This document shows positions 46,472 to 55,415 of a DNA stretch of 64,000 nt, piece after piece. The translations under genes and the position numbers were made by a program. The notes beneath the pieces were generated by a model, which was not told the DNA's origin, ran no database searches, and was given only the letters and a program-made list of their open reading frames with translations. Numbering within the stretch: the first letter of the stretch is position 1; each line of letters starts with the position of its first letter. The stretch is from Candidatus Protochlamydia amoebophila UWE25. Its GTDB lineage: Bacteria; Chlamydiota; Chlamydiia; Chlamydiales; Parachlamydiaceae. Where the stretch lies: positions 1,426,001-1,490,000 of the forward strand of contig NC_005861.2 in NCBI RefSeq assembly GCF_000011565.2. Direction: 5' to 3'.

Positions 46472-47779
46472 ATGTTGCCAACACAAACATCTTTTTTTCG
46501 ACAAACTTTTGGTCCTTTGATTCTTTTATTACTTTGCCCTCCCACTGTGTTTGCTTTTTGGTACACCAATACTTATTTAGAAGGCTCTCTTTTTCGTTTT
46601 ACAGAATTTGCTTGGCAACAAGGTTTTCTTTCCACATTAAAAACGATTTGGTTTCCTTATTTTTTTGGAACTTCTATAGCCTGGACAATGTTAGTAATTC
46701 TTGCTTCTCTTCAGCTTATTTTAATGCGCATTCTGCCTGGAGAGCGCTATGAGGGACCAATCACTCCTGCTGGACACGTTCCCCTTTATAAGGCAAATGG
46801 GTTTTCTGCTTTTATTGTTACGATCTCCATTTTTTTAATCGCATCCTATTATTACCAACTGTTTGCTCCAACAATTATTTATGACAATTTTCCGGGTCTA
46901 CTTGGAGCCTTGAATATATTTAGTTTATGCTTTTGCTTTTTTCTTGTCCTAAAAGGGCATTATTTTCCCTCAAATGGCGATGTTGGAGGATCGGGAAATA
47001 TCATTTTTGATTATTATTGGGGAATGGAACTTTACCCTCGCTTACTCGGTTGGGATATTAAGCAATTTACTAACTGTCGATTTGGAATGATGAGCTGGGC
47101 TTTAATTGTGATTTCTTTTGCTGCTAAACAACAACAGCTTGATGGATTAAGCGATTCCATGTTTGTTGCAGTAGCTCTCCAACTGATTTATATTACAAAA
47201 TTTTTTATCTGGGAACCAGGCTACCTTCGTTCGTTAGATATCATGCACGACAGAGCTGGTTACTATATTTGTTGGGGATGCCTTGTTTGGGTTCCAGGTA
47301 TTTATACATCCCCCACTCTCTATTTAGTTGATCACCCCAATCACTTAGGTTTAGCTCTATCCAGTTTATTATTTGTCGTTGGGGTGATTGGAATTTTAGT
47401 TAACTATTTGGCAGATCGCCAAAGACAATTAGTGAGAAAAAATCAAGGAAATTGCCGTATTTGGGGGAAAGAACCCATTTTGACAGTTGCAAAATATACA
47501 ACACAAACAGGAGAATCGAAACAAAATCTTTTACTTGCCTCTGGCTGGTGGGGTTTGTCTAGACATTTTCATTATCTTCCTGAACTGCTTGGAGCCTTTT
47601 GTTGGAGTGCACCAGCTCTATTTGAGAATTTTCTACCCTATTTTTATTTTGTTTTCTTAACCATTTTATTAACTGATCGCGCCTTTAGAGATGATCAACG
47701 CTGCTCAAAAAAATATGGGGAAGATTGGAAAATTTATTGTCAAAGAGTCCCTTATAAAATTATTCCCTTTGTTATTTAA
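46472..47779 (+). CDS. 7-Dehydrocholesterol reductase-like sterol reductase (ERG4/ERG24 family)
   Basis: Integral membrane NADPH-dependent sterol reductase of 435 residues with about nine helices. The C-terminal signature is clear: LASGWWGLSRHFHYLPELLG, DRAFRDDQRCSKKYGEDWKI and YCQRVPYKIIPFVI. IMHDRAGYYICWGCLVWVPG and YTSPTLYLV match the delta-7 reductase subgroup (animal DHCR7, plant DWF5). Bacteria rarely have these genes; amoeba-associated intracellular bacteria are the known exceptions, probably by transfer from eukaryotes. GAGG lies 5 bases before the ATG. It follows the exporter on the same strand after 110 bases. It would reduce host sterols; which one is unknown. Confidence 0.92.
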   Translation: MLPTQTSFFRQTFGPLILLLLCPPTVFAFWYTNTYLEGSLFRFTEFAWQQGFLSTLKTIWFPYFFGTSIAWTMLVILASLQLILMRILPGERYEGPITPAGHVPLYKANGFSAFIVTISIFLIASYYYQLFAPTIIYDNFPGLLGALNIFSLCFCFFLVLKGHYFPSNGDVGGSGNIIFDYYWGMELYPRLLGWDIKQFTNCRFGMMSWALIVISFAAKQQQLDGLSDSMFVAVALQLIYITKFFIWEPGYLRSLDIMHDRAGYYICWGCLVWVPGIYTSPTLYLVDHPNHLGLALSSLLFVVGVIGILVNYLADRQRQLVRKNQGNCRIWGKEPILTVAKYTTQTGESKQNLLLASGWWGLSRHFHYLPELLGAFCWSAPALFENFLPYFYFVFLTILLTDRAFRDDQRCSKKYGEDWKIYCQRVPYKIIPFVI

Positions 47780-48001
47780 GACATGGATATATTCTTAAAT
47801 GCAGATTTTGTTTGTTACATCTAAATGAATGAACTCATCCGTTGCATTTATGGTTAGGGATTTTTCTATAAGATTGATCCCAAAACACCTCATTTCAAAA
47901 ACAAAAATTTATCTAAATTGTACTTTTATTACTGAAGTTTGGTATAGTTCTTAAAAATTCATAAAATTTTGTTTATTTTTCAATTAAAAATAAGTTTATT
48001 T

Positions 48002-50545
48002 ATGTCTGATTTTGAACAACATTCCCTTGATGAAAGTAAAATTTCACCCATGATGATGCAGTGGCACGCCTGTAAAAAAATGGCGGGCGATGCCATTTTA
48101 TTTTTTCGGATGGGTGATTTTTATGAAGCTTTTTATGAAGACGCTCATCTGCTATCTAAGGAGTTGGAGCTGACATTGACTAAACGGCAAGAAATTCCCA
48201 TGAGTGGAATTCCTTTTCATACAAGTGAAGGATATATCGATAAACTTGTCGCTAAAGGATTTCGAGTTGCCATTGCAGAACAAATAGAAGATCCTAAAAA
48301 AACTAAAGGCTTAGTCAAGCGCGAAGTTGTTCGTGTTGTGTCTCCTGGAACAGTTATTAACTCCTCTCTTCTTTCCGACAAAAACAATAATTTTTTTGCT
48401 GCCTTAGTAAAAGTGGGGCAAATTTTTGGATTAGCTTTTTTAGATTTGACGACTGGTGAATATTGGGTGAGTGAATTTACGCAAGAAAGAGAACTTTTAA
48501 ATGAACTTTATCGTTTGCACCCTGCTGAATTTTTAACTTCTGAAAAATTCAAAGAAAAACATGCTTCTTTGTTTGAAGAAATGCAACAAACATATTCTTT
48601 TTTAGTCAATACATTAGAAGACTGGCAATTTGAGCATCAACAAGCACATGATTTCCTTATTAATCATTTCAAGGTTCAACGCTTAGATGGTTTTGGACTA
48701 AGCGGAATGGTTGCAGCTATCAATGCCGCAGGAGCTTTATTAAATTATTTACAAGAAACACTGTGTCTACCAATCCAACATATTCAAAGCATTCGTTGCT
48801 ATTCTTCTTCCCAGTTTATGATGTTAGATCGAATGACACAGCGTAATCTGGAACTAACGCATTCTCTACAAGACGGAAGTAGACGTCATACATTGCTAGG
48901 TGTCATTGATCAAACGCAGACTCCTATGGGCGCTCGGCTCATGCATCATTGGGTTAAGCAACCTCTTTTAAAAGTTTCTGAGATTCATCAAAGGCAAAAT
49001 GGAATCCAAGCTCTATTAAATCACGAACACATTGTAGATCAATTACAAAATCTATTCCTTCAAATTAAAGATATTGAACGCTTGATGATGAAAGTCAGTG
49101 CTTGCTACGCTACGCCTCGGGACCTTATAGCTCTTCATTTTTCTTTTAAGCCCATTGCATTTATTAAATCTCTTTTGTTAAACATTCCTTCAGAATGGAT
49201 AAATGAGCACGCACAAAAACTTGATCCTCTATCTAAAATGAATGCATTAATATCCAATGCAATCGTAGAAGAGCCGCCTCTAAGACTTGGTGAAGGGAAA
49301 ACGTTCCGACAAGGTTTTCATCGTGAATTAGATGAATTGCGAGAAATCAGTCATGACAGTAAAGCTTGGATGGCTCGTTACCAAACTCAAATCAGAGAAG
49401 AAACCGGTATTAAAACCCTGAAAGTAGGTTTTAATAAAATGTTTGGTTATTTTATCGAAGTCAGTCGTGGTCAAATAGATAAAATGCCTGATCACTTTAT
49501 ACGTCGACAAACCCTTGTTAATGCTGAACGGTATATCACACCTGAGTTAAAAGAATATGAAAGCAAAGTCTTAACAGCGGAAGAACGCATCAACTCTATT
49601 GAAAGTGAACTTTTTCACCAACTTCGTTTAGAAGTTGCTTCATATACTAAAAATGTATTAGAAGTCGCTCAAGCATTAGCTAAAATTGATTGTTTAATAT
49701 CTTTAACCAATGTAGCAAAAAAGTATTGCTACACATGTCCTGTCATTGATGACAGCTCCATTCTTGTGATCGAAGAAGGAAGGCATCCAGTAATCGAGAC
49801 AGTGTGCCGGCATGAAAAATTTATTCCCAATGACACGTATTTAGATGATCAAGCTAATCGATTGCTCTTAATCACAGGCCCTAACATGGCAGGAAAATCG
49901 ACATATCTGAGACAAGTAGCTTTAATTGTCATTTTAGCTCAAATAGGTTCTTTCGTTCCAGCAGCTAAAGCTCACATAGGAATTATCGATAAAGTCTTTA
50001 CACGAATAGGTGCTAGTGATGATTTATCTAGAGGACAGTCAACTTTTATGGTTGAAATGACTGAAACGGCAAATATTTTAAACAATGCCACTTCTCAATC
50101 TCTCGTTATTTTAGATGAAATCGGTCGGGGAACAAGTACATATGACGGCATATCAATTGCTTGGTCTGTGGCAGAATATCTTCTAACAACAGAAAAAAGG
50201 ATGGCTAAAACATTATTTGCAACTCATTACTGGGAACTTACAAAATTAGAAGAGAAGGTTCCAGGTGCTGTTAATTACAACGTTGCTGTTCATGAAGCGG
50301 ACGATCACATTACATTTCTAAGAAAAATCATCAAAGGAGGAACTGACAAAAGCTATGGAATCCACGTTGCTCGCCTAGCTGGGCTTCCACAAGCCGTTTT
50401 AAACCGTTCTAAAGAAATTTTAGAACATTTGGAAGAAAATGCGAATCGTAAGAGCGCTTTTGAGCCTACCCGTTCAAAAAAGAGTATGGTTTCTAAAGTA
50501 AAAGTTCCTTCAACTGACTTTCAATTGAACTTATTTCAATCATAA
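48002..50545 (+). CDS. mutS: DNA mismatch repair protein MutS
   Basis: Mismatch sensor ATPase of 847 residues, the usual length. The mismatch-binding wedge FRMGDFYEAFYEDA is present (Phe-x-Glu), then connector and lever domains. The ATPase has Walker A GPNMAGKST, DDLSRGQSTFMVEM, Walker B VILDEIGRGTSTYDG and FATHYWEL. I chose the ATG at 48002; an in-frame TTG at 47969 would add 11 residues unlike the family. No good ribosome site precedes either. The N-terminus then starts MSDFEQ and quickly reaches the conserved KISPMMMQWHACK. Confidence 0.97.
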   Translation: MSDFEQHSLDESKISPMMMQWHACKKMAGDAILFFRMGDFYEAFYEDAHLLSKELELTLTKRQEIPMSGIPFHTSEGYIDKLVAKGFRVAIAEQIEDPKKTKGLVKREVVRVVSPGTVINSSLLSDKNNNFFAALVKVGQIFGLAFLDLTTGEYWVSEFTQERELLNELYRLHPAEFLTSEKFKEKHASLFEEMQQTYSFLVNTLEDWQFEHQQAHDFLINHFKVQRLDGFGLSGMVAAINAAGALLNYLQETLCLPIQHIQSIRCYSSSQFMMLDRMTQRNLELTHSLQDGSRRHTLLGVIDQTQTPMGARLMHHWVKQPLLKVSEIHQRQNGIQALLNHEHIVDQLQNLFLQIKDIERLMMKVSACYATPRDLIALHFSFKPIAFIKSLLLNIPSEWINEHAQKLDPLSKMNALISNAIVEEPPLRLGEGKTFRQGFHRELDELREISHDSKAWMARYQTQIREETGIKTLKVGFNKMFGYFIEVSRGQIDKMPDHFIRRQTLVNAERYITPELKEYESKVLTAEERINSIESELFHQLRLEVASYTKNVLEVAQALAKIDCLISLTNVAKKYCYTCPVIDDSSILVIEEGRHPVIETVCRHEKFIPNDTYLDDQANRLLLITGPNMAGKSTYLRQVALIVILAQIGSFVPAAKAHIGIIDKVFTRIGASDDLSRGQSTFMVEMTETANILNNATSQSLVILDEIGRGTSTYDGISIAWSVAEYLLTTEKRMAKTLFATHYWELTKLEEKVPGAVNYNVAVHEADDHITFLRKIIKGGTDKSYGIHVARLAGLPQAVLNRSKEILEHLEENANRKSAFEPTRSKKSMVSKVKVPSTDFQLNLFQS

Positions 50546-50673
50546 ATCAATGTTTTTACTCAAAATTTTTCAAACTCTAATTTCCACTTAAAATATTTTT
50601 TATTATAAGTTGTTTACAGTTAGTTGATTAGATAAAAAAATAATTTATTTTTTTAAAATAATTTATTTTTTTA

Positions 50674-50704
50674 TTGACAACGAATTTAAAAAAATGAATA
50701 GATA
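50674..50704 (+). promoter_or_regulatory. Candidate promoter for the small Gln/Lys-rich gene
   Basis: A consensus TTGACA at 50674-50679 follows an unusually T-rich stretch and is followed by TAGATA at 50699-50704 (19-base spacing, slightly long). It lies about 110 bases before the small gene at 50816. Confidence 0.45.
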
Positions 50705-50815
50705 AAGGAGTGTTAATTAAAACACATGCTGTTTCAGTCTCATGGTATACAGTAGACAAGTATGGCTACTAGCCACGACAATTAAAAAGCAGTCAAAAAT
50801 TTTAAGGAGGCTTCT

Positions 50816-50920
50816 ATGGATAAAAAACAACCTCAGCCACAAAAACAAAATCCTAATCAAAAGCAACAACATCAGCAAAAAACAGAACACTCAAAAAATT
50901 CGTCGCAAAAAAAATCTTAA
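50816..50920 (+). CDS. Small Gln/Lys-rich basic peptide (34 residues)
   Basis: An ATG preceded by a near-perfect AAGGAGG at 6 bases' spacing opens a 34-codon frame, MDKKQPQPQKQNPNQKQQHQ then QKTEHSKNSSQKKS. It contains no hydrophobic residue apart from the initiator Met and is surely disordered. An overlapping 66-codon frame from 50742 has no ribosome site and is rejected. Likely roles for such a peptide include nucleic-acid binding, but no family is recognised. A strong promoter-like TTGACA and a hairpin after the stop support a real, short transcription unit. Confidence 0.65.
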   Translation: MDKKQPQPQKQNPNQKQQHQQKTEHSKNSSQKKS

Positions 50921-50936
50921 TCGTTGTTTGCTAGTC

Positions 50937-50981
50937 AAATAGTTTAAACTATTTCGACCGCGTAATTAAAAGTTACGCGGT
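50937..50981 (+). terminator. Palindrome plus GC-rich hairpin after the small peptide gene
   Basis: An 18-base perfect palindrome AAATAGTTTAAACTATTT (50937-50954) is followed immediately by a hairpin ACCGCGTAA/TTACGCGGT (50957-50981) with a seven-base loop. Only TTGCT follows, so termination would rely on the stem. The doubled structure is unusual. Confidence 0.6.
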
Positions 50982-51172
50982 TGCTAAATAAAATCAAAAA
51001 TAGTTATTAAACAACCTTAATCTTTTTTGTTATTCATTAGTATATTTCATAAGTAAATTAGTTTATTTATTAAATAAATGTATTTATTTTTTGAAAATTC
51101 TCGTTTTTATATTTTTATTTAAGTTTTCTTTTTCGTATGCTAAGCTTTTAGCAAATGAAAGCAGGTTGAGGC

Positions 51173-51895
51173 GTGTTTACACAAATTCCAGGGCCGACCA
51201 AACACTTCAACGCATACTATCAAGATAATTCATTATTGATTCAATTTGTCATCATGGAATTTCTAAACGTTCACCAGTTTGTTTGCCATATTCAAAAATG
51301 GATGGATCATCATCATTTCCCGCCAGGAAAAATAGATTACTCTATTTCTCCCTTACTTCACTTACTTAATCAGCTTTTAGGAACGCACCCCAACCAAGAG
51401 CATATTACGATATCTAAATGGATTAAAGGCCCTTTAACAAAAATGAAAGACTACTGTGAACAATTTTCAAAAAATCCTTCACTCACCCCATCTCATTTAA
51501 AACTTTATGATTCTGTTTACCAAACGTGGCATCTCGCTAATCATCAAATGAACCTTCTTCATACTTTTCAATTGTGCCAAATGGTAAAAGCCAAAGTTAC
51601 TTTTCCCCCTTATTTTCACCGTTCTTTTAAACAGCTTTTGAAATTATTTAACGTTACCGCTAAACAAATTCCTAAAGTTGCAAATTTGTATTGGAACAAT
51701 GAAAATGTGATTTATTTCTTAATCAGAAAAAAAGAACAACTTGTTAAAGTTTATGGAGAAGAATGGACTTATAAACATTTCAAATCTTTCGCTAAACAAA
51801 ATACTTTACTCCCTCTCTTAATACAACGGTATGAGCAAAGGGGATTCCATTATTTAAATTTAGAGAAAAGACAAATGCTTCAAAGGGGATTGTAA
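51173..51895 (+). CDS. Hypothetical protein upstream of priA (first of a three-gene operon)
   Basis: Protein of 240 residues with a GTG start preceded by GAGG. It is soluble, basic, and rich in His, Phe and aromatic residues (WMDHHHFPPGKIDYSISPLL, FHRSFKQLLKLFNVTAKQIP). No signal peptide, membrane helix or known domain was recognised. Its stop directly abuts the start of the next gene, which runs into priA, so a link with replication restart or a general chlamydial function is possible by context only. Confidence 0.7.
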   Translation: MFTQIPGPTKHFNAYYQDNSLLIQFVIMEFLNVHQFVCHIQKWMDHHHFPPGKIDYSISPLLHLLNQLLGTHPNQEHITISKWIKGPLTKMKDYCEQFSKNPSLTPSHLKLYDSVYQTWHLANHQMNLLHTFQLCQMVKAKVTFPPYFHRSFKQLLKLFNVTAKQIPKVANLYWNNENVIYFLIRKKEQLVKVYGEEWTYKHFKSFAKQNTLLPLLIQRYEQRGFHYLNLEKRQMLQRGL

Positions 51896-52840
51896 ATGGA
51901 AAATATTAGGGAAAAATATACACAGCTTTTATCATTAACACGACTCTTTCTAGCTAGAGAGCATAAACTAAATGAAACTCTCTTAAGTTTTCCTAACTCT
52001 TACGCACATTTTAAACCTTTTTTAAGCCATTCTCTAAAAAATCAACAATCAATTAAAAATCAATCTTTTGCCTCCTCTAATAACGTCAAACAAGTCCCCC
52101 CCCCTTCTTCTTTTTCTACTGACCCTTATTCAAAGCCGCCTACTTCACCAGATTTGCGGCCGTCTACACCTCCCCTTACTATTTTCTCCCCTAATCCTCA
52201 ACCCACTACCACTGAACCTGAAAGCCCTCAGCTACAAAAAAAAGAGCCTGAGATTTTAAAACAAGTTGAAAAAACAAAATTTCCTCCTCTTCTTACTTTA
52301 GAACCCATGGTTGCCGTTTCTCCTACAATTGAAAATCAAGAGTTCAAAGAAATTTTAAAAAAAAATTTCCCCTCTTATACACTTTCTAGCACTATTCCAA
52401 ATGATCAATTTGCCAAAAAATTAATGAATAAATGGACGTACGAACGGCAAGTACCGTCCATCGTGATTCTCTCTTTTGGTAACCAGGAAAGTCATTTAAA
52501 ACTTTTAAAAAATATTGCTAAAGCAATTAGTTTACGTTTTGCTCCATCAAGAGTCGTCTCTGCATTAAAATTGGAAAAAGAAAAACAATGGAATAAATTA
52601 TTCGAAGCTAAAGAACTATGCCTTGTCATTGCCAGTGATTATCATCTCTATTTACAACCAGATTTAATGAGTTATTATAGAGAAGAACCTAAACTAGGCA
52701 AACATTTCCTTCAACAAACTCCCCTTCTTTTGCTCTCCGATCTAGATCTTTACCTTAAAGAACCTCAGCTAAAATCTCTCTTGTGGAGAGCTATATGTAA
52801 TGAATTAACACCTCTCACGAAAATCTCAACAACTAGCTAA
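51896..52840 (+). CDS. Proline-rich hypothetical protein preceding priA
   Basis: Protein of 314 residues with three parts: a helical N-terminus (1-45), a long Pro/Ser-rich linker (about 60-130, with PPPSSFSTDPYSKPPTSPDL), and a folded C-terminal domain (about 150-314). The last shows strand-like segments VPSIVILSFGNQESHLKLLK and KELCLVIASDYHLYLQPDLM. No family was recognised. It abuts its neighbours on both sides (0 and 2 bases), a tight operon with priA. Confidence 0.72.
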   Translation: MENIREKYTQLLSLTRLFLAREHKLNETLLSFPNSYAHFKPFLSHSLKNQQSIKNQSFASSNNVKQVPPPSSFSTDPYSKPPTSPDLRPSTPPLTIFSPNPQPTTTEPESPQLQKKEPEILKQVEKTKFPPLLTLEPMVAVSPTIENQEFKEILKKNFPSYTLSSTIPNDQFAKKLMNKWTYERQVPSIVILSFGNQESHLKLLKNIAKAISLRFAPSRVVSALKLEKEKQWNKLFEAKELCLVIASDYHLYLQPDLMSYYREEPKLGKHFLQQTPLLLLSDLDLYLKEPQLKSLLWRAICNELTPLTKISTTS

Positions 52841-52842
52841 AA

Positions 52843-55080
52843 ATGAAAACTTTTGCCGCTATTGCTTCGGTTATTTTAGATATATCGATTGACAAAACAT
52901 TAGATTATGGAATTGTTCCTTCGCAATTAGAAGCAGCTCAAAAAGGAAGTCGCGTAGAAGTTCCTGTTCGAGGACACTCAAGGACAGGCTATATTGTGGA
53001 AATTAAATCAGATTCCAACTTTAAAAATATCAAACCAATTACACGTTTATTATCCGAGACTCCTCTTGTTCCCGAAGAACTATTTAAGCTCGCTTTATGG
53101 GTAGCAAAATATTATTGTGCTCCGTTAAGAGATATTTTCCGTATTATTTTACCCCCCAGTGTACGCAAAGGAATGAAAGAAAAAGAACAACTTTTTGTTG
53201 TACGGGGCAAATCTAAAGAAATCCTTAGACAGGTTTGTGTTGATATTAGAGAGAAAAAGCCAGCGCAGGCTTCTGTATTGGAAGTTATGTTGCAAGTGAA
53301 AAATGGCATTTTACTTTCTAAGCTTCTGGAAGAAAGCAAAAGTTCTCGAAGTAGTGTTTTATCTTTAGCCAAACAACAACTTCTTATTGTCGAAACAATC
53401 AAAATTGACCGTTCTCCGCTTGTGGATGAAGACTACTTTATGACTAAACCCAAAATATTGAATGAAGATCAAGCGGTAGCTTTAAATAAGATCGATGCCT
53501 CTTTAAATGCAAAAATCTTTCAGACCCATTTAATCCACGGTATAACAGGAAGTGGAAAAACAGAGATATATCTCCAAGCAATAGAAAAAGCTCTGAAGTT
53601 AGAAAAAGGAACGATCATGCTCGTTCCTGAAATTTCTTTAACAGCACAAACGATTCAACGTTTTAGAAGTCGTTTTGCAGAAAAAATTGCCATTTTACAT
53701 CATCGATTAAGCGAAGGTGAAAGACGAGATGAGTGGCATAAAATTCGTGAAGGGCGAGCTAAAATTATTGTTGGTGCTCGCTCAGCCATTTTCAGCCCAG
53801 TAGTTAATTTAGGATTAATTATTGTTGATGAGGAACATGAGCAATCTTATAAGCAAAATGAAATGTCGCCTTGCTATCAAGCTAGAGATGTTGCCGTGAT
53901 GCGTGGGAAACTCGCTCAAGCAACTGTTGTGTTAGGAAGTGCAACGCCAAGTCTAGAAAGCTATTATAATGCTCTCAATGGAAAATATGCCTTGAGTGTT
54001 TTACACAAACGAGCAGATGTAGCTACCCTTCCAGACGTGACTATTGTCGATATGAGAAAAGAATTTGAACGAGCAAAAACGTTGACAAGTTTTTCTGAAG
54101 TTTTATTGTCTGGAATTGAAAGAAGGCAAAAACAAGGTGAACAAGTCATTTTATTTCTCAATCGGAGAGGCTACCATACAACGCTTCTATGTCAAGATTG
54201 TTCTCATATTGTTAAATGCACTCATTGCGAAATTCCTTTAACATTTCATTTAGGAGACAATCATCTTTCCTGCCATTTATGTGGTTATCAAATTTCTCCA
54301 CCCCCTAAAGAATGCCCTTCCTGTCGAGGAACCAAGCACCTTAAATTTCGAGGAGCTGGAACAGAGCATGTTGAAAAAGCCCTTCATGCTATTTTTCCTC
54401 AAATACGAACAATGCGAATTGATGCTGATACTACGAAACACAAAGGAAGCCATCAAAAATTACTCCGTGATTTTGGAACTGGAAAAGCGGATGTATTGAT
54501 TGGTACACAAATGATCGCAAAAGGATTACATTTTCCAGAAGTCACCCTTGTTGGCGTTCTTAATAGTGATGCAGGACTTAATATTCCCGATTTCCGAGCT
54601 TCTGAAACAATTTTTCAGCTAATTACACAAGTGGCAGGTCGATCAGGTCGTGGTGTGACAAAAGGGGAAGTCATTATTCAAACTTCCATGCCTGAAAATT
54701 CTACTATTCAGCATGCTGCCAAGCAAGACTACGCAGGATTTTACGAAGAAGAAATTGCTGTGCGTGAAATGTTCCACTATCCTCCTTTTTCCCATCTCGC
54801 CAAATTAACCTTTAGTGGAAAGCAACCCGATCAAACATATGAAATTGCTCAGAAGTTTCGAGAATTACTCATTTTTCAACTTCCCCAACACTACGAATTT
54901 AATCCTGTTATTCCCTGTGGATATGCAAAAATCAAAGATCTTTACCGATATCAATTTTTGCTACGAGGCCCCTCTATGATTCCTCTCAATTTAGTTCTAG
55001 AAAATTTAATGCAAAAATTTTCCATCCCTAAGGAAATAAAGTTGTTCGTCGATATTAATCCATCTTCAACTTTTTTTTGA
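52843..55080 (+). CDS. priA: Primosomal replication restart helicase PriA
   Basis: Superfamily 2 DNA helicase of 745 residues that reloads the replisome at stalled forks. The N-terminal 3'-binding domain (IDKTLDYGIVPSQ, GSRVEVPVRG) is followed by Walker A GITGSGKTEIYL and the DEEH box IIVDEEHEQSYKQN. The zinc-binding region has paired cysteines (CQDCSHIVKCTHC, CHLCGYQ, CPSC). Helicase motifs V/VI appear in IGTQMIAKGLHFPEVTLVGV and QVAGRSGRG. The start has a 2-base gap from the upstream gene, suggesting coupling. Confidence 0.97.
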   Translation: MKTFAAIASVILDISIDKTLDYGIVPSQLEAAQKGSRVEVPVRGHSRTGYIVEIKSDSNFKNIKPITRLLSETPLVPEELFKLALWVAKYYCAPLRDIFRIILPPSVRKGMKEKEQLFVVRGKSKEILRQVCVDIREKKPAQASVLEVMLQVKNGILLSKLLEESKSSRSSVLSLAKQQLLIVETIKIDRSPLVDEDYFMTKPKILNEDQAVALNKIDASLNAKIFQTHLIHGITGSGKTEIYLQAIEKALKLEKGTIMLVPEISLTAQTIQRFRSRFAEKIAILHHRLSEGERRDEWHKIREGRAKIIVGARSAIFSPVVNLGLIIVDEEHEQSYKQNEMSPCYQARDVAVMRGKLAQATVVLGSATPSLESYYNALNGKYALSVLHKRADVATLPDVTIVDMRKEFERAKTLTSFSEVLLSGIERRQKQGEQVILFLNRRGYHTTLLCQDCSHIVKCTHCEIPLTFHLGDNHLSCHLCGYQISPPPKECPSCRGTKHLKFRGAGTEHVEKALHAIFPQIRTMRIDADTTKHKGSHQKLLRDFGTGKADVLIGTQMIAKGLHFPEVTLVGVLNSDAGLNIPDFRASETIFQLITQVAGRSGRGVTKGEVIIQTSMPENSTIQHAAKQDYAGFYEEEIAVREMFHYPPFSHLAKLTFSGKQPDQTYEIAQKFRELLIFQLPQHYEFNPVIPCGYAKIKDLYRYQFLLRGPSMIPLNLVLENLMQKFSIPKEIKLFVDINPSSTFF

Positions 55081-55415
55081 AAGCTGTCATGCTTACTTTT
55101 GATTAGCTTGACTAAATAATAAATTATGCCCCTCATTACTTTTTTTAGACTATATTATTAAAAAATTTTTTACTATTTTAATTTCTAAATGAATTTATAT
55201 TAATCATAAATTACATTTATTAATGGAAAAATAAACTTATATTAAAAACAATTATTAAATAAAAAAATAACATTTAAATTTAACAATCATCTATCTTTCA
55301 AATAGCTTGAAATTAAATAGTTAAAAGAATAAATTGATTTCCAAAATTTATTTCAAAACGTCATTAAATCCGCGCTTGTTCTTGATCAAAAGTTTATAAG
55401 GGAGTCATTCGTTCT
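55081..55415. other. Very AT-rich gap between priA and rimO
   Basis: No gene or RNA was recognised. Poly-A/T runs dominate. A GGGAG site lies 10 bases before rimO. Confidence 0.5.

Noticed and set aside
50742-50942. 66-codon frame overlapping the small Gln/Lys gene
   Set aside because: It lacks a ribosome site, whereas the overlapping 34-codon frame has a near-perfect one.
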